Shown: positions 42,158-53,796 of the stretch, one piece after another | Position numbering within the stretch: the stretch's first letter is position 1 | Layout of the letters: each line of letters starts with the position of its first letter | Source of the DNA: Pseudopithomyces maydicus | Taxonomy: Eukaryota > Ascomycota > Dothideomycetes > Pleosporales > Didymosphaeriaceae | Length of the DNA: 64,000 bases | Assembly (NCBI GenBank): GCA_026873275.1 | Contig: JANTUC010000001.1 | Location: 620,001 to 684,000 of the forward strand | Direction: 5' to 3' | The notes under the pieces: generated by a model | Databases searched by the model: none | What the model was told of the DNA's origin: nothing | The model's input: the letters and a program-made list of their open reading frames with translations, nothing else | Position numbers and translations under genes: made by a program

Positions 42158-45100
42158 TCACCTCCCTGTCACAACAGTGACTGGACTCAGACCTTTGTTT
42201 CTCTTCTCCCGCTTATCCAACAGCCCACTCAACAACTTATCCAGTTGTGTACTTAATCCGCTAACTGTCCGCGTTTCCTCGACGAACAAGCTCGCCATAA
42301 TAGGATGTTCAGGCCCAACAGGTACTACGCCTGTTGTGTCATTGATAACAAGTAGCATGTCCCTGATATCGCTTCCGTCGTCAAGATAAGTGCGTAGTGA
42401 ATGGTCCGACCATAAAGGCAGCGTTGAACTCTCAGAAGAGTTTGGCGGACTGAAATCCATAGTTTTTTCGGGAACAGGTGCTGGTCTCGATGGTGGGAGT
42501 AATGAGGACGCAGGATTGACTTCCACCGCTTCTCTTTCAGTCATTCCTCGCGTAGTAAGGATGTTGAGTTTACCCGGTTGTGAATCAGGGGGTTGTCTTC
42601 CGGGGTAGGTGTCGATATTGGGGAGCTCGTCTCCTGACTTGAGGTATCGCCCGTGAGGCCGGGAGGGGTTCGAGAGTCTGACTCTTGGCCTTTATTACCT
42701 TGGAGGTTCACTTTGTTCGAGAATTGAGCGTCGGCGACCGATACATGCACGGGTGATTCGGAGAGGCGTCCAGCCAGCTCCGGGTCATCGGGTTGAGCTG
42801 ACTGTGCCTGTAAATCAGGGTCCGCAAAAGGATCCTTTTCCTCGTCAGAATCGAAGTCATCTAATTGCACACGCTGTTTAGCTTTTTTCACTTTCTCTGG
42901 TCTGGGTTCTCCGTCTTGTGTGGATTTGACGATATTGAGAGGATTGAGTTTGGCGGCCGTGGCATTCAGTGATGATGGTTTCTCAGACGAAGGTGTACGT
43001 TCTTCGATGGTAGATTTGGCGATATCTTCCCCTCCTTCCTCTTCCTCTGCTGGTACTATACGCATTGTTGAATTTGTTTGAGTAGCTGATCTTTCGGCAA
43101 CGGAATCCTTCGCAGTATTCGGCTCACTATTGTCCATTTTCAAAATACCCTTGACCTTCGAAGGCGACTCCTCCCTTCCACGCTGCGGTTTCTGTAGTTT
43201 ACCCTTACTTGCTTGTCGCGCAAGGGAACCGCTTTGTTCAGAAGATGTTCGCTCCGAGGAAAATTCGTCCGAGGGTTTTGCCTGAGGTGACTCGCGGCCG
43301 TATTCTTCTGATTGCTTTGATGAGGGTTCTGCATCGCTATCCATCGAATCCATACCAACACCCTTACCCTTTTTATCCTTTCGCTTGAAGAGCCCACTAA
43401 GCATACCGGGTTTCTTGTCCTTCTTCTTCTTGTCATCCTTGACTTTATCGGCGAACCCATTCTTTTCCAGACTTTCAAGGCTGGGACCTCGCTCTCTAGA
43501 GCCGGTCGTTGATGTACTCGAGTCATCACGCAGCAAGTTGGGCGTGAGAGTGATCTTGCGTGTCTCTGTATTTTCATCCTTGAAGAAAGAATCGGTATTC
43601 CGCATTGTTCCGTTCCGGGAAACTTTCGGATCAAGGGGCTTTTCAAAAATCTCATCGCTGCTTCTGTGCGTTTCTACACCGCTCCTGGTGGGATCGTCCG
43701 GGTGGTCACTTGATTCTGCTTGAGTTCTACCGTGGTGTTCCTTTTTGCTACCATTCACCTTCAATGGCTGTACACTCAAACCATCATCTCGTTCCAATTC
43801 TGATTTCTCGGCTGCTGTCTGTTGCTGCTGTGCCTGCGCCTGACTGGGATCCGCGCCGCCAAACAGCTCATCACCGTCATCCTCGTCTGAAGAGTAATCG
43901 TAGTCAGATGGTTCAAAGTATTGCGGTTGAGTAAACTGTACGGTTTTGGCGTTGCGTCTCCGCATCGCTTTTTTCAGAGGATTCTTGGTCTTTTCCGCAG
44001 TATCACCAAGCATTGTTGCTGAAAGATCGATGTTTCGATGTTTGTTTAACCGGGCTAGTCGTTCGGTGGGGGTTTCGATGTGTTCCGCAGGGAGGTAGCC
44101 GATACTATTATCCTTTACTACGCGAACGAGCCACTGCAAAGCATTAGAAAATTTTCTCTGGGTTGCGAGTTGTGAACATACCCAGTAGCTGTTGCTGTCG
44201 TCGAGTAGTACCATGGTATCACCCTTGGTGGCATTTGCTTGCCCTTCAACGGTAGCGACGAAAGTGTGAAGGGAATATACGAATTCGAAATCAATGTCTT
44301 CTGCTTCGCGTAAGCACTCTCCACCCCATCCTGAGTCCACCATGCGGGAGTCGCTAGAGAAGGGAAAAGAAATGTCAGTGGATCGATCATCATCCTTTTC
44401 CGGAGTGGCATCCCAGGTGTCGGCGTCGCTGTCATCGGTCCATGAGTCTTCGTCATCGCCGTGGTCGGCTTTTCCGTCGAGGCTCCTCGGAAGACTACTC
44501 ATCCTCCTAGGTATCTCGAAGCTGCTCGTATCAGGCTCGTAGAATGGATCGTCGTCAGGTGGATTGCCGAACAAAGGGTCGGGAACGGGTTCCAGCATGC
44601 ATGACAGGGTTCCATCGTCAGATTCCGACATGAGAGATGCCAAAGAGTCTAGACGCATGTGTTGCAGTCGATTCTCCACCATAGCAAGATGGTCTGCATC
44701 GGGGCCAAGATGAGGATATGGATCAAGTTCAGCATTGGCGCAATCGGTATCGCTGATAGTCCTGGGCCTGGAATACTCACCATGATGATGATCCGCTGAT
44801 TGTGGGGGATGGGTCGTGTGGGAAGAAAATGACGGGGAACGTGAGAGGATGAATGGTACAGTGCCAGCTGGGACCTGGGGTGGTCTTGGAGCGGCAGACA
44901 CGAGCAAAGGAAAATGGACAGGCGGTTCGGTGAAGGGAGAAGATGAACCGGGGCAGGTCAAGGACAAGGGCTGTGCCGGCTCCTGGGCGGTAAGAGAAGA
45001 ATGAAATGGTAACCCACCATCAGATATCGAGGGCGAGCTCGATATTCTATCCATGTCGTCCATGTCGTCGTCGGAGGCGTCGGCGTCGGCGTCGGCGTCG

Positions 45101-45479
45101 GCGTCATGCATGTTGTGGTCGTCGCCATGGCCACTCATGCCGCCATTGAGCCTGACGGCGGCATTATCGCCCGCATTGCCGTCGACGGCCAGGGTACTCT
45201 CGTCGTCGGAGGCGGGGTCGTCGCGCAGCTGGCTGGCAGCTTGCAGACGCGCCTCCTCATCTGAGCGCTCGTCGTCAACGCGGCGGAGCGAGGCCTCCTG
45301 GTGCGGTGCGGCTGGGCCGACTCCGAGCGGGGCTGGGTGGACGGGCTGGTGGGAGTGGTCCTGTGCGGTAGGTGACGACTTGTCCTGGAGGTCCAGCGTA
45401 TCTGTAGCTCCCAGTCAGCATAGTCTCTCGCATGCAGGCGGCCGGGCATACCAGCTCTGACGATTTGAGGGCGCGTCAT
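42158..45479 (-). CDS. SH3-domain polarity protein, Tea4/TeaC/Bud14-like
   Basis: Exons 45479-45452, 45401-44182 and 44133-42158 give about 1,074 aa after one base is counted in. The second intron (48 nt, GTATGT..TTGCAG, CTAAT branch) is a multiple of three without stops, so it is easily misread as coding; splicing gives SNSYW|WLVRVVKD. The SH3 domain spans about residues 383-440: VYSLHTFVATVEGQANATKG, MVLLDDSNSYWWLVRVVKD, IGYLPAEHIETPTERLARLN. It is flanked by long acidic and Lys/Ser-rich disordered regions, including an Asp-Ala repeat (GTC/GGC repeat near 45,067-45,105). A conserved C-terminal box follows (LRTYLDDGSDIRDMLLVIND, VPVGPEHPIMASLF). In the known family the protein links polarity landmarks with formin and PP1 at growth sites. 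Assignment rests on the SH3 region. Confidence 0.72.
42541..42576 (-). other. Apparent -1 frameshift in Tea4/Bud14-like gene
   Basis: The main frame stops at 42541, but a conserved C-terminal box continues in another frame. One extra G in the G3 at 42573-42575 (coding strand CCGGG) would bridge them. A short intron starting GTAAAC here does not keep phase. Confidence 0.6.
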
Positions 45480-46286
45480 GCTCGCTCATGTCCCCTGCGA
45501 CCAGGTGGAATCGCAGTGGACGTGGAACGGTCGCCAAGACAGCAGCGGCGCAGTGGTTGCGAAGTTGTTGCGAAGCGGCGAAGGGGCGGCTCGGCGCAGT
45601 GGCGGGAGCAGCTGGGGAGGGAAGGACGGGTGGTTGGTGGACCTTGGGGGAGGGACGCCGTCCAGCAGGCATGCACTTGTTGACGACGCTCATGCAAGCG
45701 CAGTTGCGGAGGCAGCGACGGGACAGCGGGGAATGGGCCGGGGCAACGACTGCACAAATATCTGAAGTGCTGCTGTCGGTGTTGCGCTGCTGCGATGGAA
45801 TTATTTCGGGCACTGGACAAGGACGCCCCATCCCACCCTTGCCCATTGTGAAACACTGCCGAGTTGGATTCATTGGCCGCCTCAAGCCCTAGTCCGGTGA
45901 CGCTGTGCTCAAGCCCGCGAGAAAGGGGCTCGGGGAATGGGCTGCAGCCCGCACAAGCGCCACCCCAGCCCGCAGATGGCTCCCCGCGTGCTCTTTGTAT
46001 GGGGTATTCACATTTACTGCCAGGTGCTATGTGTGCACCAATGTCCACCTGCACACACGAACAGTCATATGGCCGAGGAAAGCCCTAGAGCCCTGGAGCC
46101 CTGGAGATCCGCAGTACGTGCATCGGTTTCCCTACAATATCATACAGTGTACATTTGTTCATTTCGACGCCATGCAATGCCCGAGCCCAACGCCAGGAAA
46201 AATGGGTATCGTGAGGTCATGGCCGAGTAGCCATGGACGCAGGAAAGCTGGAAAGCAGAAAAATACCAACAAGCCAACCCGCCGTG
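45480..46286. promoter_or_regulatory. Upstream region of Tea4/Bud14-like gene
   Basis: Open frames on both strands lack domain features. A GAGCCCTGG-type repeat like that in the SWD2/OAC1 promoter recurs at about 46,080-46,107. Confidence 0.45.
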
Positions 46287-47053
46287 TTAACTCCTTCTCC
46301 TCGTCTCTGGTCCTGACAGCATTGCCTTCACGCGGTCAATCCGGTTGACCGCCTTCTCCAACCTCTCCAGTCGGGCCATCTTGTCCTGGTCCTTCTTCTC
46401 CAGGAGCTCCACCCGCGCTTCAAGCCTCGCCCGGGCTTTTCGCTCCTGTGCGACCATCTCGTTTGCTTGGCTGAACAGCTGCACGCTCAACTCCTCAATC
46501 TCGCTGTCCACTCTGCGTGCCTTCTCTTCAGCCTGTGCCCTCAGTGCCCGCTCCTTTTCCAACTGTTCCAGGAGCTCCGAGTCGGCCGACGGGGCAGGCG
46601 AGTGGGAGCCGACTGGTTGTACAGGCGGGTTCGGCGAGCCTCGTCTCAGGAAGGAGAAGCGGGATTGTCGCGCACCTGTGGTCGAGTTCGCTGTGGCAGG
46701 CCGCGCTTCTTCATTTGACGTTCGGGTCGGCTGTAGTGAAGGCTGTAGTGAATCTTGTGTATCTGTCCTGAGGAGGCCGTTTTGCCATTTCATACTGCGC
46801 AATTGGTCTTCGTAGTCGGCGCATTTGTCCACTGCTCTGCGTCAGTCGACCACGCTCCAGGCCCCCTGGTCCACGTACCAGCTGTCGCCGCCTTTGCCGT
46901 TAGCATCTCGACCTGCTTCTCCAGATCTTTGATTCTACTATACGTCGTCTCTGCTTCCCCAATACCTAATTCGGCCCCGCAACTCGGACATCTGCTTTGC
47001 TGCATGGGTTTTGCCGCTGTCGATGGGGCTGGCGGTTCGTCGCCGGCTGCCAT
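46287..47053 (-). CDS. Sec2 / Rabin-type GDP-GTP exchange domain coiled-coil protein
   Basis: Exons 47053-46879 and 46831-46287 (47-nt intron) give 239 aa. A CPSC pair near the N terminus (SRCPSCGAELG) is followed by one coiled coil (YSRIKDLEKQVEMLTAKA, VDKCADYEDQLRSMK), a Ser/Pro-rich linker with RFSFLRRGSP, and a second long coiled coil (LEKERALRAQAEEKARRVDS, ELSVQLFSQANEMVAQERKA, ARARLEARVELLEKK). The ELxxQLFxxANEMVAxERxA block is the signature of the Sec2 helix pair that catalyses nucleotide exchange on the exocytic Rab Sec4. The chain is short compared with yeast Sec2. An in-frame upstream ATG at 47104 would add 17 residues. Divergent from TRS31. Confidence 0.72.
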
Positions 47054-47780
47054 GTCGCGTGCGAGTTGGACTATGAGGCTGTGGCAGCGACCAAACAGCC
47101 TCAAAGGATGACGGCGTGACGGCAGTCAACAATAGCAAGTGGACGGGTAGCGGCCACGGTGGGGTGCTATCGAAGAACGGGGCGAAGTTTAAATGCGAAA
47201 CCCGCACTATTTGGACGTGCCCGTCTACCTATGAGGCACGCAAATCAAGCTATTTTGGGAAGAACACCCGCTACCCCCTGCAAGACGCCACTGGCAAAGA
47301 AGCTACCATCTGCTTATCGATAGTACTGTCTCTCCAGGACACAGCAATATCCTGCCGAGACTGCTCGACAGCATTAGAACTCACGGGCGGTCACAAGCAG
47401 CTGCTAGATGTTTTCACACTAGAAGTCCATCATCGTTCCATCATCCACCTGGGCACCTCGACATGAAGTTGTGGGCTTTTGATTTGTGCCTGCCTGGCCA
47501 GAGCCTTCTCACTTACACACACGTAAAGCAGAGGGTCCCACTTGAATCGTGAATTAGCCAGGTACACTGGTGTGCATGCACTGGGCAGCGTGTGTGGTGC
47601 ACCTGAGCATGCATCTTTCCTTTTCCGGACAGGCGCAGGATATGCACGGACCAAACCTTAATCGTCCACTTGGAAACTCTCCACCATGATCACAACGACG
47701 ATTCCGTCGCCGGTCGATCAGGCTCACGGTGTCCCCACGCTACGTCCACGCTACGTCCACGTAGGCGCTACGCTTGAATA
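47054..47780. promoter_or_regulatory. Divergent promoter Sec2-like / TRS31
   Basis: Includes a perfect 11-bp tandem repeat CCACGCTACGT at 47735-47745 and 47746-47756, plus a third partial CCACGTA, ending 24 bases before the TRS31 ATG. Confidence 0.5.
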
Positions 47781-48495
47781 ATGAGCGGTAGCGTCCCTCA
47801 AGGAGGCGGCCTTCGCTACCCATCTAACAAGAAGACGATTTACGACCGCAACCTGAACCGTAGCAAGAATGCCGAACTGAGCCGTGCCGCCTTTGCGTAT
47901 CTCTTCATAGAGATGATCAACCTCGCACAAAAACATGCAAAAGACGTTGGTGACCTGGAGAAGCGGTAGGTTCCCTCCGGACGCGTCCAATGACAATGGC
48001 CTAACACGCAGAGCAAGGTTGAACAATCAGGGCTACCCCATCGGCATTCGCCTTCTCGATCTCCTCCTTACCCGCTCCGCCAACCCGCTCGCTTCGATCC
48101 GACCCACTCGGATTCTTCCTCTTCTCCAATTCATCGCCCAGACTCTCTACCGGCACCTTTTCGGCCGGCCGGCCGATGCCCTGGAGCGCTCAAATGAAGA
48201 TCCGGCGCAGTACTTGCTGTTCGACAATGAACCCATGGTCAACACGTACATATCGTTGCCGCGGGAACTTTCCAGCCTAAACTGTGCTGCCTTCGTGGCC
48301 GGGATAATAGAAGGCGTCTGCGACGGCGCTGGATTTGCTACAGAGGGCGTCACGGCCCACAGCGTAGGAGTGCAGGATGAGGGCGGGAAAGATGCGAAAG
48401 GCCAGACTATGTGGCCCGGGAAGACGGTGTTTTTGATCAAGTTCAAGAAGGAGGTGCTGGAGAGGGAGGAGATACTTGGCAGAGGGGGAGGCTAG
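47781..48495 (+). CDS. TRS31: TRAPP complex subunit Trs31 (TRAPPC5)
   Basis: Exons 47781-47965 and 48018-48495 give 220 aa. A stronger-looking acceptor six bases upstream (ACGCAG) would insert two residues (AR) before LNNQGY. The chain is a Bet3-family subunit: TIYDRNLNRSKNAELSRAAF, IEMINLAQKHAKDVGDLEKR, LNNQGYPIGIRLLDLLL, the region after FGRPADALERSNEDPAQYLL and NTYISLPRELSSLNCAAFVA, and the C-terminal VFLIKFKKEVLERE. In known biology Trs31 belongs to the core of TRAPP complexes that activate Ypt1/Rab1 at the Golgi. Adjacent and divergent to a Sec2-type Rab exchange factor gene. Confidence 0.9.
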
Positions 48496-49342
48496 TGGAG
48501 GGAGCAAACACAGACATTGGCTGCGTGGTAGATGACGATGAAGCGCAAGAATGGAAAGGCATGACATGTGCAGCAATCGCCCATCCACTGGTTGAACTAT
48601 CCGAGACGGTCAGTGGGCAAAGCGTTCTCAAAGCAATGTGACTTGCACGCCGTTGGCAGATACGTTATCTATTCTACTGAACAAGGCCCACGCCGATTCG
48701 TCCCATTGCTGAGCCACAAGAGGCAAGCTCTGCTCGTGCTAGACCTCGGGACAGGCATACCCATGTGGCGGTGCGTTTGTCGGACGAGTGTGATGGGCAG
48801 GCGAGCGTGGCTCGTAGATGTTTTCGAGTGCTCTCCTTGTGTAGCCACGGTCTAGGGACTCCCCGCCGACTGGGTGGACGCGACGGGCCGCCGGAAACGC
48901 AGGCAGGCAGACGGGCGGACAAGGGTGCGGCTACCCCGCCCGTGGTGAATTGCACTGCGTGCTGTTCGTCCTTGGATGTGCACAAGGCAAAGGCACAGCC
49001 GTCTTCTTCGGGGGCCATGACGCTGCAGGGTCGCCTGTAGGACCAGAGCCGCCGTGCACGCCCGTGTGCATCAAGCCAAAAACCACCTGGGCATGGCCCA
49101 TGTCTTAGGCCTGCCGTCTTGAGCGGAAGAACGATACACGGCCATGGATGCAGGGGCACGGCCCCTTCCCCGCATCCCCACACAGAACGAGTCCAATCCG
49201 GCAAAGCACGCGTGCGTGTCGAGGCTGGGGAGTACATGTACCCGTGCCATGTACCCGCCACATCGCCCGACATCTTCGCCGACGACACCTTCGCTCTAGG
49301 TGGGAGAAGCAGATGCGGGTCGGCCAGCTCGCCAACCTCACC
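48496..49342. other. Intergenic TRS31 / NAD(P) transhydrogenase
   Basis: GC-rich 850 bp; overlapping open frames on both strands without supportable features. Contains the transhydrogenase promoter. Confidence 0.45.
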
Positions 49343-52300
49343 ATGAACACACCCAGCTGCCTGGCTGCCTGGCGCCTCCTCGCCCATCCCTTGAACAGAT
49401 TCACGTCGAATGTCTTCTTCCGTCCCACTGCTCACCCGTTGTCCACTGCGCCTCGCCGCCCGGAAACGTTGGCCCTCTACAAACATGTACCCCCTCCTAC
49501 CCCATTCGCCGTCGCCCGCTATGCCTCCGTGGCCTCGGACCCCCATGATGAAGAAGTCCCCACCTCTCCGCCTTTTACTGCTGGGCCCTACGGAACCTTG
49601 ACTGTCGGCATCCCCAAGGAGAGCTATCCTGGCGAGCGTCGCGTCGCAATGACTCCTGCAAACGTCAAGCTCCTGCTCAAGAAAGGCTTCACGCGCATTC
49701 TTATTGAAAAGGGGGCAGGTTTAGAAGCCCAATTCACCGACGAAGCATACGAACAGGCCGGTGCCAAGACGGTTGACAGGAGGGCAGTCTTCTCGGATAG
49801 CGACATCCTGCTCAAGGTCCGCGCCCTGAGCATCCACGGCTCCGACATAGAGGTCGATGCTATCCGAGAAGGTGCAACTGTCATCTCATTCCTCTATCCT
49901 AACCAGAACAGGTCCGTTGTTGACAGACTTGCCTCTCGCAATGCCACTTCTTTCGCCATGGACATGATCCCCCGTATCTCTAGGGCACAGGTCTTTGATG
50001 CATTGAGGTAAGTACCGCCGGGCCAGATTGTCTCACGCTATCCGTGACATTATTGATTTGAGTAAAGCTCCATGGCAAACATTGCTGGTTACAAGGCTGT
50101 TCTCGAAGCCTCGAATCATTTCGGTCGTTTTCTCACCGGTCAAGTTACAGCAGCTGGAAAGGTATGGACCGTCTGTTTACACCCAACACGTGGGACTCAT
50201 GACGTTAGATTCCTCCTTGCAAGGTACTTGTGATTGGAGCTGGTGTCGCCGGGCTGAGCGCCATCGCCACTGTATGTTGCAGTCCCCCATTCGCACGCTA
50301 CCTCCATTAATAAAACTCTGACAGGCCCGCCGCATGGGTGCTATTGTTCGTGGGTTTGATACTCGCTCTGCAGCGCGTGAGCAGGTTCAGTCATTGGGTG
50401 CTGAGTTTATTGAAGTCGAAATCCAAGAAGATGGATCGGGTGCTGGTGGTTATGCAAAAGAAATGTCCAAGGAGTTCATCGAAGCCGAGATGAAGTTGTT
50501 CCATGAACAATGCCGCGAAGTGGATATTGTCATTACTACGGCCTTGATCCCTGGAAAACCCGCACCGACTTTGATCACAAAGGCAATGCTTGGTGCTATG
50601 AAGCCCGGATCGGTGGTCGTGGATCTAGCTGCAGAAGCTGGCGGCAATTGCGAAGCCACCAACCCTGGCAAGCTGTCAAAATTCCAAGGTGTCACTATTA
50701 TTGGTTAGCAGGCATGATACAGATCACCTACACCATCGCTAATATACTTCATAGGTTACACTGATCTTCCGTCTCGACTCCCAACTCAGTCCTCCACACT
50801 CTATTCCAATAATGTTACCAAATTCTTGCTCTCTCTCGTGCCAGGAGACAAAAAGGAGCGACATTATGATGTAGACTTGAATGACGAGGTCACCCGAGGG
50901 GCCATTGTGACGTACAATGGAAGAGTTCTCCCTCCCGCTCCACGTCCGACACCCCCTCCAGCACCAGCTTCGAAAGCAGCATCGCTGGCCGATCAGACAT
51001 CCAAGGCAGTTCAGCTAACACCCTGGCAAAGCCAAACTCGTGAAGTAGCTGCTGTCTCGGCTGCGATGACAACTGCTGTTACAATAGGAAAGTATACAGG
51101 GTATGCACTCAAGAGAATCGATGCACAATCTAAGCTAACACCCGGCAGTCCGCTATTCATGTCGAACGCTTTCACCTTTGCTTTGGCGAGTTTAATCGGT
51201 TATCGAGTTGTATGGGGTGTGGCACCAGCCCTACACTCACCTCTAATGTCCGTAACCAATGCCATATCTGGCATGGTTGGGATAGGTGGCTTGTTCGTCA
51301 TGGGAGGTGGCCTTCTTCCAGAGACAATTCCTCAGACTCTTGGCGCACTTTCCGTCCTGTTAGCTTTTGTGAACATTTCTGGTGGTTTTGTCATTACTAA
51401 ACGCATGCTTGACATGTTTAGGCGTCCAACAGATCCCGCTGAGTATCCGTGGCTCTATGCAGTTCCAGCACTGTTGTTTGGGGGAGGTTACATCGCTGCG
51501 GCCAGTACTGGTAAGTGGATTCTTAGAAAAAAGCATTCTTTCACCTACCGCATGCCTGAAGTTTGAAGATTCAAAGTTCCGGGCTCTCATTGGAAACAAA
51601 TAAAAAGAAGAATGCAAATTCTTTTCTAAGCAACATGCTCTTCTTATGTCATTTTCTGCGCTGACTTGGTTCTACCAATCCAGGCATGTCAGGCTTGGTA
51701 CAGGCTGGATATCTGGTCAGCAGTATTCTCTGTGTATCATCGCTCTCTGGTCTTGCTTCTCAAACAACCGCTCGCCGAGGTAATCTTTTTGGTGTTTTGG
51801 GTGTTTTTGCTGGACTTCTTGCCTCGCTGGCTGCAGTTGGCTTCGCGCCCGATGTCCTAACGCAATTTGCTGGCCTCGCAACTGTCGGCACAGTAGCCGG
51901 TTTGGTGATTGGGCGAAGAATTACCCCAACTTCCCTTCCGCAGACGGTCGCGGCATTACACTCCGTTGTAGGTCTCGCAGCTGTACTCACTAGTATCGGT
52001 AGTGTCCTTGGGCACACTGGCGAGATTTCGACCCTGCACATGGTTAGTGCGTATCTAGGCGTGCTGATCGGCGGAGTTACATTTACTGGAAGCATAGTCG
52101 CGTTCCTCAAACTCGCAGCGAAAATGTCATCTAAGCCTCTAATCTTCCCTGGACGACACATTATCAACGCTTCACTGTTAGGCGCGAATGCAGCGACGAT
52201 GGGCACATTTTTGGCTTATGCGCCTGGCGCTCCTCTCATTGGAGCGGCATGTCTCATCGGCAACGCGGCTTTGAGTTTCATCAAAGGCTATACTACTACA

Positions 52301-53172
52301 GCGGCTATTGGTGGTGCCGACATGCCTGTGGTTATCACAGTCCTAAACGCTTATTCTGGATTCGCACTGGTGGCCGAAGGCTTCATGCTGGACAACCCTC
52401 TCTTGACCACAGTAGGCGCGTTGATAGGCGTATCTGGAAGTATCTTATCGTATATCATGTGCGTTGCTATGAACCGTTCTTTAACGAACGTTCTTTTCGG
52501 CGGTATCGCAGCAACGCCGCAAGCCCAGACCAAGATCGAAGGCGAAGTCACCAAAACTACTGCAGAGACAACAGCTGAAATGCTGGCTGAGGCTGAGAAC
52601 GTTATCATCGTATGTTTTCTCCATCCCGTCCTGTGGTTGATGTCAAACTAAATCTTTCAGGTCGTTGGTTATGGCATGGCAGTAGCAAAAGCACAATATG
52701 CGATTTCGGATTTCGTTAAATTTCTACGAGGGAAAGGCGTCAACGTGCGTTTCGCCATCCATCCAGTTGCTGGTCGCATGCCAGGCCAATGTAATGTTCT
52801 TCTCGCCGAAGCATCAGTTCCATACGATATTGTCCTGGAAATGGATGAGATCAATGACGATTTCGGTGATACAGACGTCACATTGGTGATCGGTGCTAAC
52901 GATACTGTAAACCCAATCGCACTTGAACCTGGTTCAGCAATCGCTGGCATGCCCGTATTACATGCCTGGAAAAGCAAGCAGGTCGTAATTATGAAGCGTG
53001 GAATGGCAAGTGGCTACGCGGATGTTCCGAACCCGATGTTTTATATGCCAAATACTAAGATGCTCTTCGGTGATGCGAATGATAGCTGCAATGGTATGTA
53101 CGCTCACTTAACCTCTTCTCATCAAATTAACAATTCCCAGCCATCAAGCGCGCATTAGAGGAAAAGCAGTGA
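49343..53172 (+). CDS. Proton-translocating NAD(P)+ transhydrogenase, mitochondrial (NNT type)
   Basis: Eight exons: 49343-50007, 50068-50161, 50224-50271, 50325-50703, 50755-51510, 51684-52609, 52661-53093 and 53141-53172; 1,110 aa. Residues 1-60 look like a mitochondrial presequence. Domain I (about 70-460) is the AlaDH/PNT-type NAD domain, with VGIPKESYPGERRVAMTP and the Rossmann loop GAGVAG at 258-263. Domain II is a long run of membrane helices (about 540-900, e.g. TVAGLVIGRRITPTSLPQTV). Domain III (about 957-1100) binds NADP: VVGYGMAVAKAQ, HPVAGRMPGQCNVLLAEA, ANDTVNPIALEPGSAIAGMP. Fused order I-II-III resembles the animal enzyme. It uses the proton gradient to make NADPH from NADH. The intron 51511-51683 (173 nt) is the longest. 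Confidence 0.93.
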
Positions 53173-53796
53173 CGGCTTAACTCTCATTTTCTGTCGCTCT
53201 ATGGTTCTTTCTTTCTCTATTTCCTGTGTCATGGATATCACCCTATACTACAGGTATAAATTGCAGTGTATATTCCAGTTGGCAAGTCGCACATAATTCA
53301 CTGTTGCCTCAGCCACTGGCAATGTCACTTGTTTGAGCTATTCTCTATTCGTCCATAGCCCCACCAATTAACGATAAAAACCCTGCACTGTGACGTATAT
53401 GTGTCCCACACGACTCTCCGGTTTTTGTGGTAAGCTTGTAATGATTGACATAGAGCTATATTATATAGGCGACAACCCCCCCCCCATTAAATAGTAAACC
53501 TAAATCATTAGCATCTCATATACTCTGTTGTAACTTTTGTATTGGGAAGGTGAGGTTTTTTCTAATTCTTGCGAGCTACTTTCATTATTATGGCACTCAA
53601 GTCTCTAAAAGTCAGTAATAAAATGCTACAACACGGAACGGGCCTTTTTTTACGACAATATTTCTCTTAAAAGATTTTGATTTTCTGCTCACGATTGCTT
53701 CGAAGATCTGACATATTAGCATTGCATATACCCCGTAGATCATCGACCTTGTCTATACCTATTCAATCCGCATGCTCCCAGGGTGCCACAAATCCA
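53173..53796. other. Intergenic, AT-leaning, with a poly-C run
   Basis: 3' side of the transhydrogenase. A run of C lies at about 53,474-53,484. No gene. Confidence 0.5.

Noticed and set aside
42550..42580. Short intron (GTAAAC..AAAG) as explanation for the frame change at the end of the Tea4/Bud14-like gene
   Set aside because: It would be only ~40 nt and none of the nearby AG acceptors restores the phase of the conserved C-terminal box.
45476..46054. 192-codon minus-strand frame upstream of the Tea4/Bud14-like gene
   Set aside because: Composition-driven; no domain. Probably 5' leader or promoter.
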